Assembly (NCBI RefSeq): GCF_009389715.1
Contig: NC_052395.1
Coordinates: 7,216,812-7,280,811 of the forward strand
Source: Phoenix dactylifera
Lineage: Eukaryota > Streptophyta > Magnoliopsida > Arecales > Arecaceae
DNA: 64,000 nt
Direction of reading: 5' to 3'
Shown: positions 1-11,383 of the stretch, in pieces
How positions within the stretch are numbered: the first letter of the stretch is position 1
Layout: each line of letters begins with the position of its first letter
Notes under the pieces: generated by a model
Told to the model about the DNA's origin: nothing
The model's database searches: none
Seen by the model: only the letters and a program-made list of their open reading frames with translations
Position numbers and translations under genes: made by a program

Positions 1-3000
1 CAGCACCCGAATAGCTGGTACATTGTAAGTAGATGATGTATAAGATATTAATTTGTCAAAATGGTATTTTATGCATTAATTAGTGAATAGAATATACAAC
101 CTGAGAAGATACTTAGTAGCAAAATACAGTTCTGTGGTACTTATGGTAATTTACAGTGTCATGCACTGTCAGCCTTTGAACACTTAATATCATTTGGTTG
201 GTCTTACTGCACATTCAGTACTTTTTGTATACTGTATGAAGATGATCTGTATTTATGCAGCGGATACATGGCTCCTGAATATGCAACAAGGGGTTACTTG
301 ACAGACAAAGCAGATGTTTACAGCTTTGGAGTTGTTGCGTTGGAGATTGTTAGTGGAATGAGCAACACAAGTTATAGGCCCAAGGAGGACTTCGTTTTTC
401 TTCTTGATTGGGTAAGGGTTATTGGATCTCATATTTTTGTTCAGGAACTTTTGTTGACATGATCATTGTTAGGTGAACGACAAGATCTTACTTTTATATA
501 CTAACAAAAACGTGAATGTATAACTTTGAGTTCATTTTTTTATCCTCAGAAAACAAAAAACTACGAGTTGATTTTCATAGTAGATCCTAATTGCTTTGGG
601 CCAGTAAAGCAGATAATAATGTTAATTTGTTGTAACTGTCTAAGCCTCCTTCTGAATGGTCATTTCTGACATTTAAAGGAACATGATAGAACCACCTAAG
701 TTGAAGTCCTTCCAAAGCATTCACTTAGGGATGCCCTCTTTATTATTTTAAAAAGAATCTCAGGAGCAAGAAATGATTAGGGGTTGCAAAAACTGAACCA
801 ACCCAACAACAGATCTGACTTGACCATGTTTATGCTGGGTTTTGGTGAAGATTTTTCCAATTTGGGTGAGGTTTGGGTCAAATTTTTTGACTTGAACTTC
901 AGATATAGCTCCATTGATCTAAGGTGGGCGCCAGATCCTCTTAAACTGGTTGGGTTTCTTATACCCAACGGTTTGGTCAAATTAGGTCTACCTAGATAAT
1001 TTGTTCCATAGGTACCCTGGAACGGCTTATGCCCAACAATTTTATTTAACTCATAAATTCCCCTTACAATCTCAAACAGTACCCTATGTTTAATAACAGT
1101 AGTATTATTCAATGGTATTGTTATAGTATAATATTTTTATGTTACATTATATGAATATATCCTTATTATCTACCAACTAATATATAAATTAACATTTATA
1201 TTCTATAAAATAATACAATATTGATAGTACATTTGTTATTAGAATATATTACATGGTATGGTTATATGTTATATTGAAAAATGTATTATATTATTATTAT
1301 GTTGGGTTTGTACTTGATATGTTTAATATCAAAATAATTTAATATCATTCTTTATTTTCAAATGGCCCAAGAATGAAGGAAATTGCAAGGGCAAATTTGT
1401 CTATTTTTGAAAGTTACCCCTTTCTTTTCTTATCTTTAGATAGCATCGAATAGCACAATAACAAAATTGTAATCATTACTTTGATAGCAACATTTATCCT
1501 CGAGAGAAACTAGACGATATCCTGCTAAATTTGTATTGGTTGCACCCACCTGCGATAACAAATCACTGAAAATGCATGCCCTTCCAAACTTGGCCTAAAC
1601 AGGTTCGATTTGGATTAAAGATTTTGATCCAACTTGGACCATGCAGATAGAGTTCTTTAATTGTGTGAGTTGGGTCATGCCTAGTCGGGTAATGACCATG
1701 ACATTAGGTTTTTAAGAGTAGTTTGTCTTTTCAATACTATTCGTTTAGTTCACCTTAGAACTGAGACACCAAGTCTTTAGTGCCTGGATCTGGATGGGTG
1801 GAGTAGGTTTGCAGTTGGGTCATGCAAAGTATAGTAGGTTATGGGACAATGTAGTCAGGATTGTTCATGCAGGTCAACCCATGGGTACTTATGGGTGAAA
1901 GAGTTCTTGTTTGACGCTGACTCACATTAACTCTGGGTTAACATTATATATGGTATTATTCTAAACTGACCAAACCCAACCAGCAACGGCACCTATTTTC
2001 ATGCCTAGAAATAATTGAAAAGAATCCCTTACCGCCACTGTATCAAATATCATCAATTCCCAGTTTCATTTATACTCGATAACCAACTTTCATTTGACCA
2101 TTGTGTTGGAGAGACCATTATAGACGAGCCAATTTAACCATGCAAATCTCTCTTCCCAATCCTTTTGTTAATAAACTTCCTCGTCCCTTGCTGCCTAGCT
2201 TGGATTAAGCCATCTCCAGCAGCATTAATTTCCTTGTATTGAATATTTTCTGTAGGATACCATTCAGCAGCGGCCAAATTGGCTTACCAGACTCATCACA
2301 AAAATTTATCCAATTGAAACACATTTGTATGGTATTTAGTTTAATCCAACCTGCTTTGAAAACTGCTGACAGAATATCTGCTGTTTGCTTCGCCTGAATC
2401 ACTGAATTAACCTTTGCTTTGTACTCCCAAGACTCGCCAAGTTCTTCACCCATCTGGCTGTGTTTTTCATCCTACTGCTGGGTCATGCCATAGCCTTCCT
2501 AACTGTCAACAAAGTGAACATCCATGCGATACACTCTTATGGGTAGTCTACTTGAGGTGACACAAGTTTATTAAAATATAGTCATTCTTTTTTTTCCAAA
2601 TATGACATTGCCTTCACTTTAATCTAAATTCGTATTTTGTAGTGTTTTCTTTGTCGATTTATCACTTGGATGTTCTTTTTTTCTTTATTGTAAGATTTGA
2701 ATTGAACATTGATGCTTACTCATTTTTCTTCTACGTGGCTTGCAGGCCTATGTTTTACAAGAGGAGGGAAGACTGCTTGAACTCGTCGACCCAAGCCTTG
2801 GTTCGAACTACTCAAAGGAAGAGGCAATGCAGATGTTGAACCTGGCTATTATATGCACCAACCTATCTCCAACTCTCAGACCAACAATGTCCTCTGTGGT
2901 GGGCATGCTAGACGGGAAGATGCCTGTGCGGGTACCTACTACAGAGTCCAGAGGCTTCAGGAGCATGGATCTGAGAAACAGGTCCTTTGAGGAAATATCC

Positions 3001-3135
3001 CAAGAAAGCCGAGCACAGAGCATCCCGACTGATGAGCAAATGTTTGATACCTCAATGTCTGCCCAAAGTAGCAAGGAAGAAATCGCTCCACTTTCTTCAT
3101 CAAGCAACCTTCAGATTACAGAGATTAGTTTATAG
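1..3135 (+). CDS. LRR receptor-like serine/threonine kinase, 3' end (copy 1, partial)
   Basis: Last three exons of a membrane receptor kinase of the malectin/LRR VIII-2 type; the rest lies left of the window. Exons read as 1-24 (ends in RIAGT before gtaagt), 261-411 (APE motif in [20 protein letters not shown], through LLDW, donor gtaagg) and 2746-3135 ([16 protein letters not shown] to the stop at 3133-3135). These encode the activation-segment end, kinase subdomains VIII-XI and a Ser-rich C-terminal tail. The exon structure and phases match the second copy at 13.2-19.0 kb exactly, so the two are tandem paralogues. No disabling change is visible here. A 2.33-kb intron separates the last two exons. 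Family assignment is firm; the ligand is unknown. Confidence 0.85.
412..2745 (+). other. Intron of kinase copy 1
   Basis: A 2334-bp GT-AG intron, AT-rich, in phase 0 between the DW and AYVLQ codons. The matching intron in copy 2 is 1672 bp. From about 770 to 2000 it contains moderately repetitive-looking sequence with several gggttgggtc/gacccaacc-type motifs on both strands, probably an old unclassified transposon remnant. No coding exon is recognisable in it. Confidence 0.6.
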
Positions 3136-4149
3136 TTGAGGGGTTGGGGAAAAGTAAATTAGGAGATGATATAGTTAAGAACAGATCATGTGGACGCATA
3201 TCTGTCATCTCTTCTGTTATAGTCAAGATTAAAGTGGGTGTCTTGTCTCAAGCAGACTAGTGACTCTCCATTACAGATACAGTGGTTCTCGTGCAGCAAA
3301 AGCTTATATTGTTATGAAGCTAGAGCTCACATGGTTAGTTTCGTCTTACAGAAGAAAATAGAAGGATATTTTTCTTAAATTTCCACTAGTTGCATTGGTT
3401 TTTAGCAGGAAACTGTGATATTTGGAAGAACAATAATACAAAGGCTTCAGTATTTCTGCTGTACTTTGAATTGGATCAAGTAGCTCTTTTTTGCTAATAT
3501 AACTATAAATTTCAATGGCAATTAAGTATTTCATATAAGCTTTTTTACTGACTATGGCTGATTCTGGTCTTTGCACACCGGACGCTCAAATTTGTAAGCC
3601 GCACCAACCTGCTTATTGTGACTTGTGGACTGGAGCAAGACCTTTGATCATATAATTCCAGTGCCTAGAGCCGAGGGATTTGGTCCACGGACTCAAATAA
3701 TAAAGCTAACCTTCTCCGGTCCATAGTTGGCTGCTAATTACAGTTGAATTGATTAAATTAAACTAGATTTCTGATGCAAAAGATCGAGTTTGCTAATTAA
3801 TTAGGTCCGTCTATAATTATATTTTGATGAAAGGATTTCGGCAAATGGCCAAAATCATCTATAACTACAACTGTGAATTGGTGGTGACTTCAACATTTGG
3901 CTTCAAAAAATAATGCTTCGGATCCTCGACTGTGATTCTATGATTTGATAGATAATTCTTAATTGGTTTCACCGAGGTCATTAGTCATAATCCACCATGG
4001 TGTGCAACCAACCGTCTCAGGAATTTGTCATGCATAAACAAGATGGGCTGAGTGCTTTGGGGGAAAAGAAAAGAAAAATAAAATTATTTTACCCGTGTAA
4101 CCTCAAGATATTTTGATGCAAGTTTCATCGTGATTCACTGAAAATGCCA
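3136..4149. other. 3' flank of kinase copy 1, no gene seen
   Basis: AT-rich sequence downstream of the stop codon, presumably 3' UTR followed by intergenic DNA. No LRR exons are visible here or up to 6.3 kb, which matters because copy 2 lacks its LRR exons. Confidence 0.5.
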
Positions 4150-5500
4150 TGATTCCCCAGTAAGGCCATGCCTGCTTCGCCATCGACACCTCTAACGATG
4201 GAAAAGATGACCGAGGTGGTGACCATTTTGCAATGCATATTACTTGTACCCCAGAGGAGCTGAATGTCGGAGTCATAACAAGAAGTTTATTATTTTTATT
4301 ATTTTTATTTGCTGATTCAAGTTAGCTTAGGATGAGTCACAGGCTCAATAAATTCAGCCTAATAGAATTTTGTCATGTAGTAATATTTTGTATTTTAATG
4401 AGAATTATAAAAGAGAAGAAAGATGTGTGACATGAGGTGTTTTTTATGCATAGTGTGAAGTTCTAGTTGTTTGTAAGAGAGCCGATCTCGATTTATAATT
4501 TTTTAACAATTTTTTTTCTCTTCTATATTTTTTCTTCTAGTATTTTTTTTATTTTTTATTTTTTTGATATTTGTTTCGGTCCGCAACAAGTGTTCTATAA
4601 AGATTTCACCAAAGATCGGTGACACCCAATGACATCCATTGACTCGCAAAATATATTTATTATTTTTCAGGGTATTAAATAGCATATTATGTAATATATG
4701 AATGAAAATTTAAATAAACATGACCAAACTTAATTGTCAAATGATAGTTATTCTAAAGACTCAAATTAATTTTTTCTCAAAAGGATTGAGATTACCAATT
4801 CGATAAGTTGGTATAGATTTATCTACAATTTTAAGAGAGGTTTAGTCCCAATCTCGCTCAGTTTTGCCCTAGCTCTTGTTTATCCTGCGAAAAAGAAATC
4901 AAAAATTTTATTCTTAGAACTCTATTGAATATTTTAAATAATATTTCTTGCATACAATATGCACAATGATTTAAGAATAAAAAAAAAATTTGGGGCCAAA
5001 TCTAGCCTAGCATATCTAATTTATAAAGATTTTTTTTTACCAAGCTTGAGCATACTCTTTAAATGAACATGGGTGCTTCGCCACCTTTACGGAAATGATG
5101 CACGTGACCCAATAGGGTGGTTGCCATTTTACGGTGCATATTAGTTGTACCAAAAAAAAAAGAGAGTAAATATTGGAGTAGCGAACTCGACAATACTTAT
5201 TATTATCATTTTTAATTTTTATGTGCTGATCCCAGTTAACTGAGTATCGGCTTTAGGTCAGCCTAGCATAATTGTGTCATGTAGTCGAATTTTGTCTTTT
5301 AGTAAGAGTTATAAAACAGGAGGGATGCCTGGGGGCATAAGGTAAGCGAGAGAAAAAAAGATAGAAAATTTTGTTTGTTTGTCACAAAACCAACCTTGAT
5401 TAAATATTTTTTTAATAAATTTTTGTTTCTTGCCTCCTAAATTTTTTCATCCAATTTTCTTTTCTGTTATTTGTTTTCTTTTATGTTTGTTTTAGATCCT
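4150..5500 (+). repeat. Diverged direct duplication, two arms about 0.9 kb apart
   Basis: The stretch at about 4160-4560 recurs, diverged, at about 5080-5500. Shared blocks in the same order include ccattttgcaatgcatatta/ccattttacggtgcatatta, runs of ttatta before tgctgat, agttaact/agttagctt, gtcatgtagt, and a purine-rich agaattataaaa/agagttataaaa block. Many small indels separate the copies. It could be an old local duplication or two copies of one transposon. No coding potential is seen. Confidence 0.5.
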
Positions 5501-5629
5501 ATGTAGGAAGGAACGATCTATTTTATTCCCTTCCTTCCGGACCCCGGTGAAGTCTATGCGTGCGTGCGAAATTCCTTTTGTCAGCTTGCGTTGCACGGAA
5601 GCTACAGGTCCCACCACCTTATCCGGCTT

Positions 5630-5638
5630 CTATAAATA
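5630..5638 (+). promoter_or_regulatory. TATA box candidate of a decayed host gene
   Basis: The sequence ctataaata starts a typical plant promoter layout. It is followed about 30 bp later by a C/T-rich leader (5660-5700), a possible non-coding exon ending in gaggaaag before gtaaac (about 5757), and 280 bp further on an ATG in good context (ccATGGCG at 6043). Whether it is still used is unknown, because the reading frame it serves is broken. Confidence 0.4.
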
Positions 5639-6042
5639 TGCCCCCGTTTCAAACCACCGCAACTTCCCGTTCCTTCTCCCCCCTCCCGGTTCTCTTTCTC
5701 TCCTCGCGGGCGGTCGTCTCCGCTCGCACAAGAAATGGAAAGAGGAAGTCGAGGAAAGGTAAACCGAATCGCAGAGGTGAGTGCTTCCAAACCCTCGATC
5801 TCCTCGTTTGGAATTCCCTGGCCAGATCTCGTTCTTGATTGCATTTCTTTTTTCTTGAGTCAGCGGATAAAAGTTTGGTATCGTTCTTGGTACGATCATT
5901 TGCGAACCCTAGTTTTCTTTATCCCTGTCAAAGATCCTTAAAGTTCAATATAAAGAAAAAAAAATCAGATCGTTTGCGAAATCCGCGGCAGGGCCTTCTC
6001 TGTCTCCCGCTCTTCTTCTTCGCTGAGGCTTCGAGGCTTTCC

Positions 6043-6206
6043 ATGGCGTCGAACCGAGGCGCCTCTCGGCCATTGATGGCGGGGGAAGGTGGAGGAGGCC
6101 CATGACATCCCCTATTATCAGAGCAAAGCAAGCGGATAGCTATGGAACTGTCCGAAACCCTAGTTTCCCGTTCGTTCTTCGTGATTCCTCTGCTCTCGAT
6201 GAATAG
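6043..6206 (+). pseudogene. Broken 5' coding exon of an unidentified host gene
   Basis: From the ATG at 6043 one frame reads MASNRGASRPLMAGEGGGG and then stops at 6103. The next frame gives HDIPYYQSK from 6101, and the third frame gives QADSYGTVRNPSFPFVLRD and on to a stop at 6204. The three pieces abut in order and look like one protein N-terminus disrupted by two one-base insertions (an extra c near 6100 and an extra a near 6126). An LTR retrotransposon begins 140 bp downstream, and no continuation of the gene is seen. I do not recognise the family. Chance is possible, but collinearity in three frames behind a promoter-like region argues for a real exon remnant. Confidence 0.45.
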
Positions 6207-6345
6207 ATTTCACGTTTTTGGTTGGTTTTCAGTGGTTTTGGTTCTGATCGTTGGACGCGTCAAGACTGTGTTTTTGTCTTCATTCTTCCCATGAAAAAAG
6301 GTTGGAAATTGCGATTCTTTTCTTTCTTTATTCTCTCATTCTTTT

Positions 6346-6814
6346 TGTTAGAATAATTTCAAAATATGGGCTTCCTCTAATTGCCTATTTTTATTTTATA
6401 AAACGAGTTAGACGTATGGTTCACAATAGTACTATAGTTAACCCTAATATAATGTGTGATCATTTTGTTTTATGGGCTTTTGTGCATCTTGGACGTATAG
6501 GATTGAGTTATATTTATTGCGGTAATTTTGGTATCTAGGCCAGAAAATCCAATTCGAATTTTGGAGCCTTTAATGGGAAAGCTCTTTTATGTTTTCTATA
6601 TAAAGGCTAGGTCCCCCTCTCCTCTCCATATAGTTGATAGCTTGCCCTATTGACGGCTATCTTTTGAGAGGAGCAAGAAAGGGAAGATCCAACGGCTATT
6701 ATTCCAGGTGATTGAAGAACGCATTCAATATGTCTTCCGCAGGTATATATCTCAAACTTGAATACGGTGTTATTGTAATTCTAAATCTCAGCATTTTATT
6801 ATTTATGATTAACA
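6346..6814 (+). repeat. 5' LTR of Copia fragment A
   Basis: A 469-bp LTR bounded by TGTTA and TAACA inverted ends, with tatataaagg at about 6597 as a probable TATA box. The same LTR appears at 9641-10049 (-), 12088-12530 (+) and 12629-13095 (-), which fixes its boundaries. Confidence 0.85.
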
Positions 6815-6816
6815 AT

Positions 6817-6829
6817 TGGTATCAGAGCC
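6817..6829 (+). promoter_or_regulatory. Primer binding site, tRNA-Met type
   Basis: The sequence tggtatcagagcc lies two bases after the LTR end. It is the standard primer site complementary to the initiator tRNA-Met 3' end in plant Copia and Gypsy elements and confirms the + orientation of fragment A. Confidence 0.9.
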
Positions 6830-7194
6830 ATTATGTTAGGTTAGAAATCTTTATACACAATTATTATTTTATCTGGATTTACGGATTGATTTTATGCATT
6901 GGTGATATATGGTGCATAAATCTTCATACACATATCTCCCATTGATAATCAAATATCTGATTTGATTTGATTTTAGATTTGCATGAAATATGATTGTATA
7001 TGATTTTTGGATTAAAAAAAAAAAGAAAAAAGGAAAAGGATTTCACTGTTCATCCTTTTTTTTTCCTTCCCGTAGACTTCTCCTCCCAACCGCAGGCCTA
7101 TTCCTTCATCTTCTTCGTCGTTTTCTAATCACTCTTTCTAGATCCATTCATGAGGATGAGTAAACATAAGGGAAGATGAGGAGAATGGCATAGG

Positions 7195-7770
7195 ATCTTC
7201 CTCGCCGCCGGCCGGCGCCTTTGCGCTGTGCGGGCCGGCAGAAGGAAGCCGAGGTGGCTTTCGCATTTCCGCCGCAGAAGAACGCCCGACCCCACGAGCC
7301 TGGCCACCCCATGGCCAAGCTCGGCAACTCCACGGACTGGCCGCGCGCCTCGTGGCGTCGCGTTGACCTAGAGATGGGGGTTGTCGTCCACGGGTGGTGG
7401 CCAGCATGGTGGCTTCCATGGAAGGCAGCCACAGGTTGCTTTAAAAAAAAAGAGGGCCTTCCTCCCCGCTCGCCGACGCCTCTGTGTCGTCCAACGGCCG
7501 GCGGAGGGAGGCCGAGGCGGCTCGTCCGCCACCACCGCGGGCGGACAGCCGCCCCATCAGATCCGCCGCGGGTAGAAGCGGCCGCCTCACAGCACCACAG
7601 CGGGCAGACGCCGCCGCTGCTGCGGGCCGGGGCGTGTTCCGAGCCACCCCACGGCCGGCCGTAGGCCGTGGGGCATCGCGGCAGCCCGGTGAGTGTCGCT
7701 GGCCACTTGTAATGGCCGACATGGTGGCGGCCATGGGTGGCAGCCACGAGATGCCTCCCCAAAAAAAAAA
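7195..7770. other. GC-rich island in the Copia leader
   Basis: About 575 bp of strongly GC-rich DNA inside an AT-rich leader. Long frames are open on both strands, as expected from base composition, and none resembles a known protein. It holds an imperfect duplication: a block around 7393-7452 (catggtggcttccatggaag, ending in an A run) and a block around 7718-7770 (catggtggcggccatgggtg, ending in an A run). It could be a captured gene fragment or leader sequence of the element. Confidence 0.5.
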
Positions 7771-8532
7771 TGGGAACAGTGACGACGCTGGGAAGAAGGA
7801 AAATAGGAAGGAATCATTTAGGATTTTTTGGCCTACTAAGCCCAAATCTAAATAGGTCCATAGTTGCAAGTTGGGCCTTTTATTTAATCAGCCCATGTTT
7901 ATTAGATTATTTTATTTGCATTGCATCCTATTGGATCAGAATGGGTTTTGAGCCTAGGGCTAAAAGTTAGTAACCCATTTAATTATTGTTTAAATACTGA
8001 ATAATTTGAATTAGGCCCTCATCCATATTAATTATTAAATTGTTAAATTAATGAGGTGATAAATTTTGGACATATCTTGTTGTCATATATGCCATAAATT
8101 TTGTGATTAATATTTTTGTTTGATTAATCACATGTGATTTTGATTATGATTGTAGCATGTTTGATGGTTATGTTTTTGTCACATAAACCATTATTTTGTG
8201 ATTGAAATTGATGGGGACATCAGAGTCCCTCATTCAGATGATGGAGTTAATTAGTTGCTTTTGTTATTGGTCGAGTCGATTTAGTCATTTGCTTTAGTCA
8301 AGTCAATTGGGTTAGCTATTAAGTCGTGTTGAGTCAAGTGATTGGATCAATTGATCAATGGAAGGCCTAATTACAAAGGTCAAATTTTGGGTGTGATCAA
8401 TTGGTTTAATGGTCTAATGTTAGTAAGGTTTAATTTGGTTTGTAATCAGTTAATTGACTGAGTCAATTAATTGAAGGGTCCAAGTTTGATTATTTGTTAA
8501 TTGTTGACTTGGTCAACTCATGATGTAGGGCC

Positions 8533-8720
8533 TATATAAGGGCACCCCGGTCATGAATTAGGAAAGTGGAATGATTGAATAAACGCTAGCCTCCTTTTTT
8601 CTTCTTCCTCCTCTCTTTCTCTTCTTCTTCCTCCTCTTCTTCTCTTCTTCCAGCGTCTCTATAACCTCTTCTTCCTCCTCCTTTCCTTCTTCTTCCTCTT
8701 TCTCTCTTCTCCTTGCAGTG
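8533..8720 (+). promoter_or_regulatory. TATA-like motif followed by a long pyrimidine tract
   Basis: The sequence tatataagg at 8533 is followed from about 8588 to 8715 by a nearly pure C/T tract built of cttctt and cctcct units. This layout resembles the U3-R-U5 part of another LTR, or a plant promoter with a pyrimidine-rich leader, embedded in the leader of fragment A. Downstream, 8880-9090 repeats the motif cc(c)aaaggtg three times. Function is unproven. Confidence 0.35.
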
Positions 8721-9224
8721 GTCCGCCATTAGAAATTTTGTTGGGCATAAAGACTATCCTTATTTTTCCATTAAGAGAATATTTTGAAATTGAAGTGACT
8801 AGTAGCCGTCAAAGTGGCACACTCACTGATATTTATCTGATTTCCTCAAAAAAAAGGGTAGCATTGCATTTTTTCAGATCATTGCATGCAATATCTTGCC
8901 CGAAGGTGTTATTGTGTATGATGATTTAGAAAAATGACATGAAGTGATTAATTGGATTGCATTAGCCTAGAATCATCCTTCTACCCAAAGGTGATGGTGT
9001 TTCGAAAGTTGATGTGATTTTGTTAATTAGCTTCATATAGTATGATGTATTGTCAGCCCAAAGGTGGCTTTACAATGATGCACTAAGGCTCTTACCGTAA
9101 TTAAACTTATATGATTTTCAAGTTTGATTACAGACTATCTAATTAATGGCCCAAGTTGATTAGATAGATATGTTGTCATCCATTGATTGCATGCATCACA
9201 TTTGGATGATATTAAATAAAAGAT

Positions 9225-9480
9225 GTTGTTTCCCCAGTTTTAAATGCCTCTTCCCTTTCAAGCCAATTGTCTGCCATTGAAACCTTGACTGAAAATAATT
9301 ATATGAGATGGAAACGAGACATAGAAATAGCACTGGGTCTTTTGGGTTTAGATTTTGCTTTGGAGGAGTAGCCTTCAAAACCAACAGATAGGAGCACTGT
9401 CAAATACAAAGCTAAGTATGTCAAATGAGAAAGAGCTAACAGACAATTCAAGTGCTTTGATATCTGTGCGATATGTGACC
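9225..9480 (+). pseudogene. Copia gag remnant
   Basis: The frame around 9260-9368 reads LTENNYMRWKRDIEIALGLL, the start of a Copia-type Gag, where an N-Y-x-x-W core is typical. It is interrupted by TAG at 9369-9371 and by TGA at 9426-9428, where the family has a Trp. It is clearly non-functional and ends abruptly before the inverted fragment B. Confidence 0.7.
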
Positions 9481-9640
9481 CATTCAATAGTGGATTCGCA
9501 CCAAAAATACAACCCTTCTCCGGCGTTGTTTATGTAATTAACCATCTACATCCAATTCAAGTCTGGTTAGAGGGAGATTCAACGACAATTGTGCAATGGA
9601 TCATTGGTGTCTTAAGGTTGAAGACCAGACTACCCACATT

Positions 9641-11383
9641 TATTGAGAGATATACCTGCGGAAGACATATTGAATGCGTTCTTCAATCACGTGAAATAAT
9701 AGCGGCTGGATCTTTCCTTTCTTGCTTCTCACAAAAGATAGCCATCAATGGAGCAAGCTATCAACCATATGGAGAGGAGAGGGGGACCTAGCCTTTATAT
9801 AGAAAACATAAGGGAGCCTTCCCATTAAAGGCTTCAAAATCCTAATGGGTTTTCTGGCCTACATACCAAAATTACCACAATACATAGGACTTAATCCTAT
9901 ACATCCAAGATGCACAAAAGCCCATAAAACAAAATGATCATACATCATATTGGGCTAACCATAGTACCATTATGAGCCATACATCTAACCCGTTTTATAA
10001 AAAAAAATAGGCAATCAATGGAAGCCCATATTTTGAAATTATTCTAACATTCTTCCACTTGGGCGAACACGGATTGCCATATTAATTTTAAAATTTTGTT
10101 TTGAAAACGACTCTCGGGTTAGACTACATAGGTGGCCACACATATAGCTCAAATGATAATCACCTCGGATACATGATCCGGTCCAATAAGAACATCAACA
10201 TCGAACGTGGAAGTCATTACACCATTCAATCGATGTAAGACCACTCCACAGCTACAAATGCTAACATTCTTATCGTCATGAATCCCCATCCTCCAACCAA
10301 TGTGACAGTATGTAGCATGAACTTAGCACCAAAATATGATCAAAAGGTGTGCTAATTCACATCGGTCCACATAAATGCTTCAAAATGAAGCCACATGTCT
10401 CAAAAGAGACTCACATCATGTCTTTATGCATTATATCTCGAGATTAAAATGATATCATAATAAAAGACATAGGTGAAATGCATGCTCAAATATAATTATA
10501 AGTTCTGTGCACAAAATACAAAATTATAAATAAAGAGATAAATATTATTATTATTGGAAGAGGCTATACCCGAAGCATATGGGTTGCCTACATATCCCAT
10601 AAAAGGGAATCAAGCCAAAATGTAGTTCTTTTACATAATTAACTCCCACTAACAAAAAAATCAAAAGTTTCCACAATGCCCATATTAGCAATATGTGTCT
10701 TAAAGATTTTTGGTGCGATTTTTTTAGTCAATGGTTCTACAATCATTACCTCCGTATTTATATGCTCTATTTTTGCCTGCCCTTCTTTAACTTTATCTCT
10801 GCCACCAAGTACTTGATGTCTATATGCTTGGAGCCACCAAAACTCTTGTTATTCTTTGAAAATAACACTGCTGCACTATTGTCACAATAAATAATAATTG
10901 GTCTCGAGATGGAATCAACAACTTTCAGTCCCGAAATAAAATTTCTCAACCAAATGGCTTGGACCATAGCTTCATAATATACCACAAATTCAGCCTGCAT
11001 AGTAGAAGAAGCCACTAGAGTTTGCTTAACGCTTTTCCAAGAAATAGCACCACCAGCCATCATAATAACATAACTTGAAGTTGACTTCAGATCATCTTGA
11101 CATCCTACAAAATCAGAATCTAAGTAGCCTACCACCTCAAGATGACCTGTACGCTGAAAGGTAAGCATGTAACCTTCAGTCTTTTTCAAATATCTCATAA
11201 CTTTCGTAGCTACTTTCCAATATTCTTGTCCTGGATTCGATTGAAATTTATTAAGGACACTCACTGCATAGGCTATATCTGGTCTAGTGCAAACTTGAGC
11301 ATACATCAGGCTCCCTACAACACTTGCATACGGTTTGTTCTTCAAAGATTTTCTTTCAAGTTCATTTTTTGGACACTGGGCTT
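9641..11383 (-). mobile_element. Copia fragment B (3' part of pol plus 3' LTR), inverted
   Basis: Same Copia family as fragment A, on the - strand. LTR 9641-10049 lacks about the last 70 bp at its U5 side. Next to it, at 10050-10080, is the purine-rich tract and conserved internal sequence seen beside the other LTR copies. The RNase H part of pol follows up to about 11380. There the element breaks off and is joined to fragment C in the opposite direction. Confidence 0.8.
10660..11380 (-). pseudogene. Copia pol C-terminus (RNase H domain), frameshifted
   Basis: Reading from about 11380 on the - strand gives QCPKNELERKSLKNKPYASV, then VGSLMYAQVCTRPDIAY and the Copia RNase H region, with acidic residues in LDSDFVG, MQAEF and YCDNSAA. 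The frame stops at 10767. The protein continues in another frame (KVKEGQAKIEHINTEVM, then VEPLTK and FKTHIANMGIVE), so a single-base frameshift lies near 10815. RNase H would remove the RNA template during reverse transcription. The frameshift and missing upstream domains make this a relic. Confidence 0.8.

Larger units (their letters stand above)
6346..9500 (+). mobile_element. Copia LTR retrotransposon fragment A (5' LTR, leader, start of gag)
   Basis: 5' part of a Copia element in + orientation: LTR 6346-6814, primer site 6817-6829, a 2.4-kb leader, and gag remnants at about 9225-9480. The pol region and 3' LTR are missing, because inverted fragment B begins at about 9641. The leader contains a GC-rich island (7195-7770) and a block with its own TATA-like sequence and pyrimidine tract (8533-8720), so it may itself be composite. 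The short piece 9541-9640 between gag and fragment B reads like a LINE-type RNase H scrap (VWLEGDSTTIVQWI). Confidence 0.75.

Noticed and set aside
7148..7762. 204-codon - strand and 147-codon + strand frames in the Copia leader
   Set aside because: Both strands are open at once because of high GC; no motif, start context or splice logic supports a protein.
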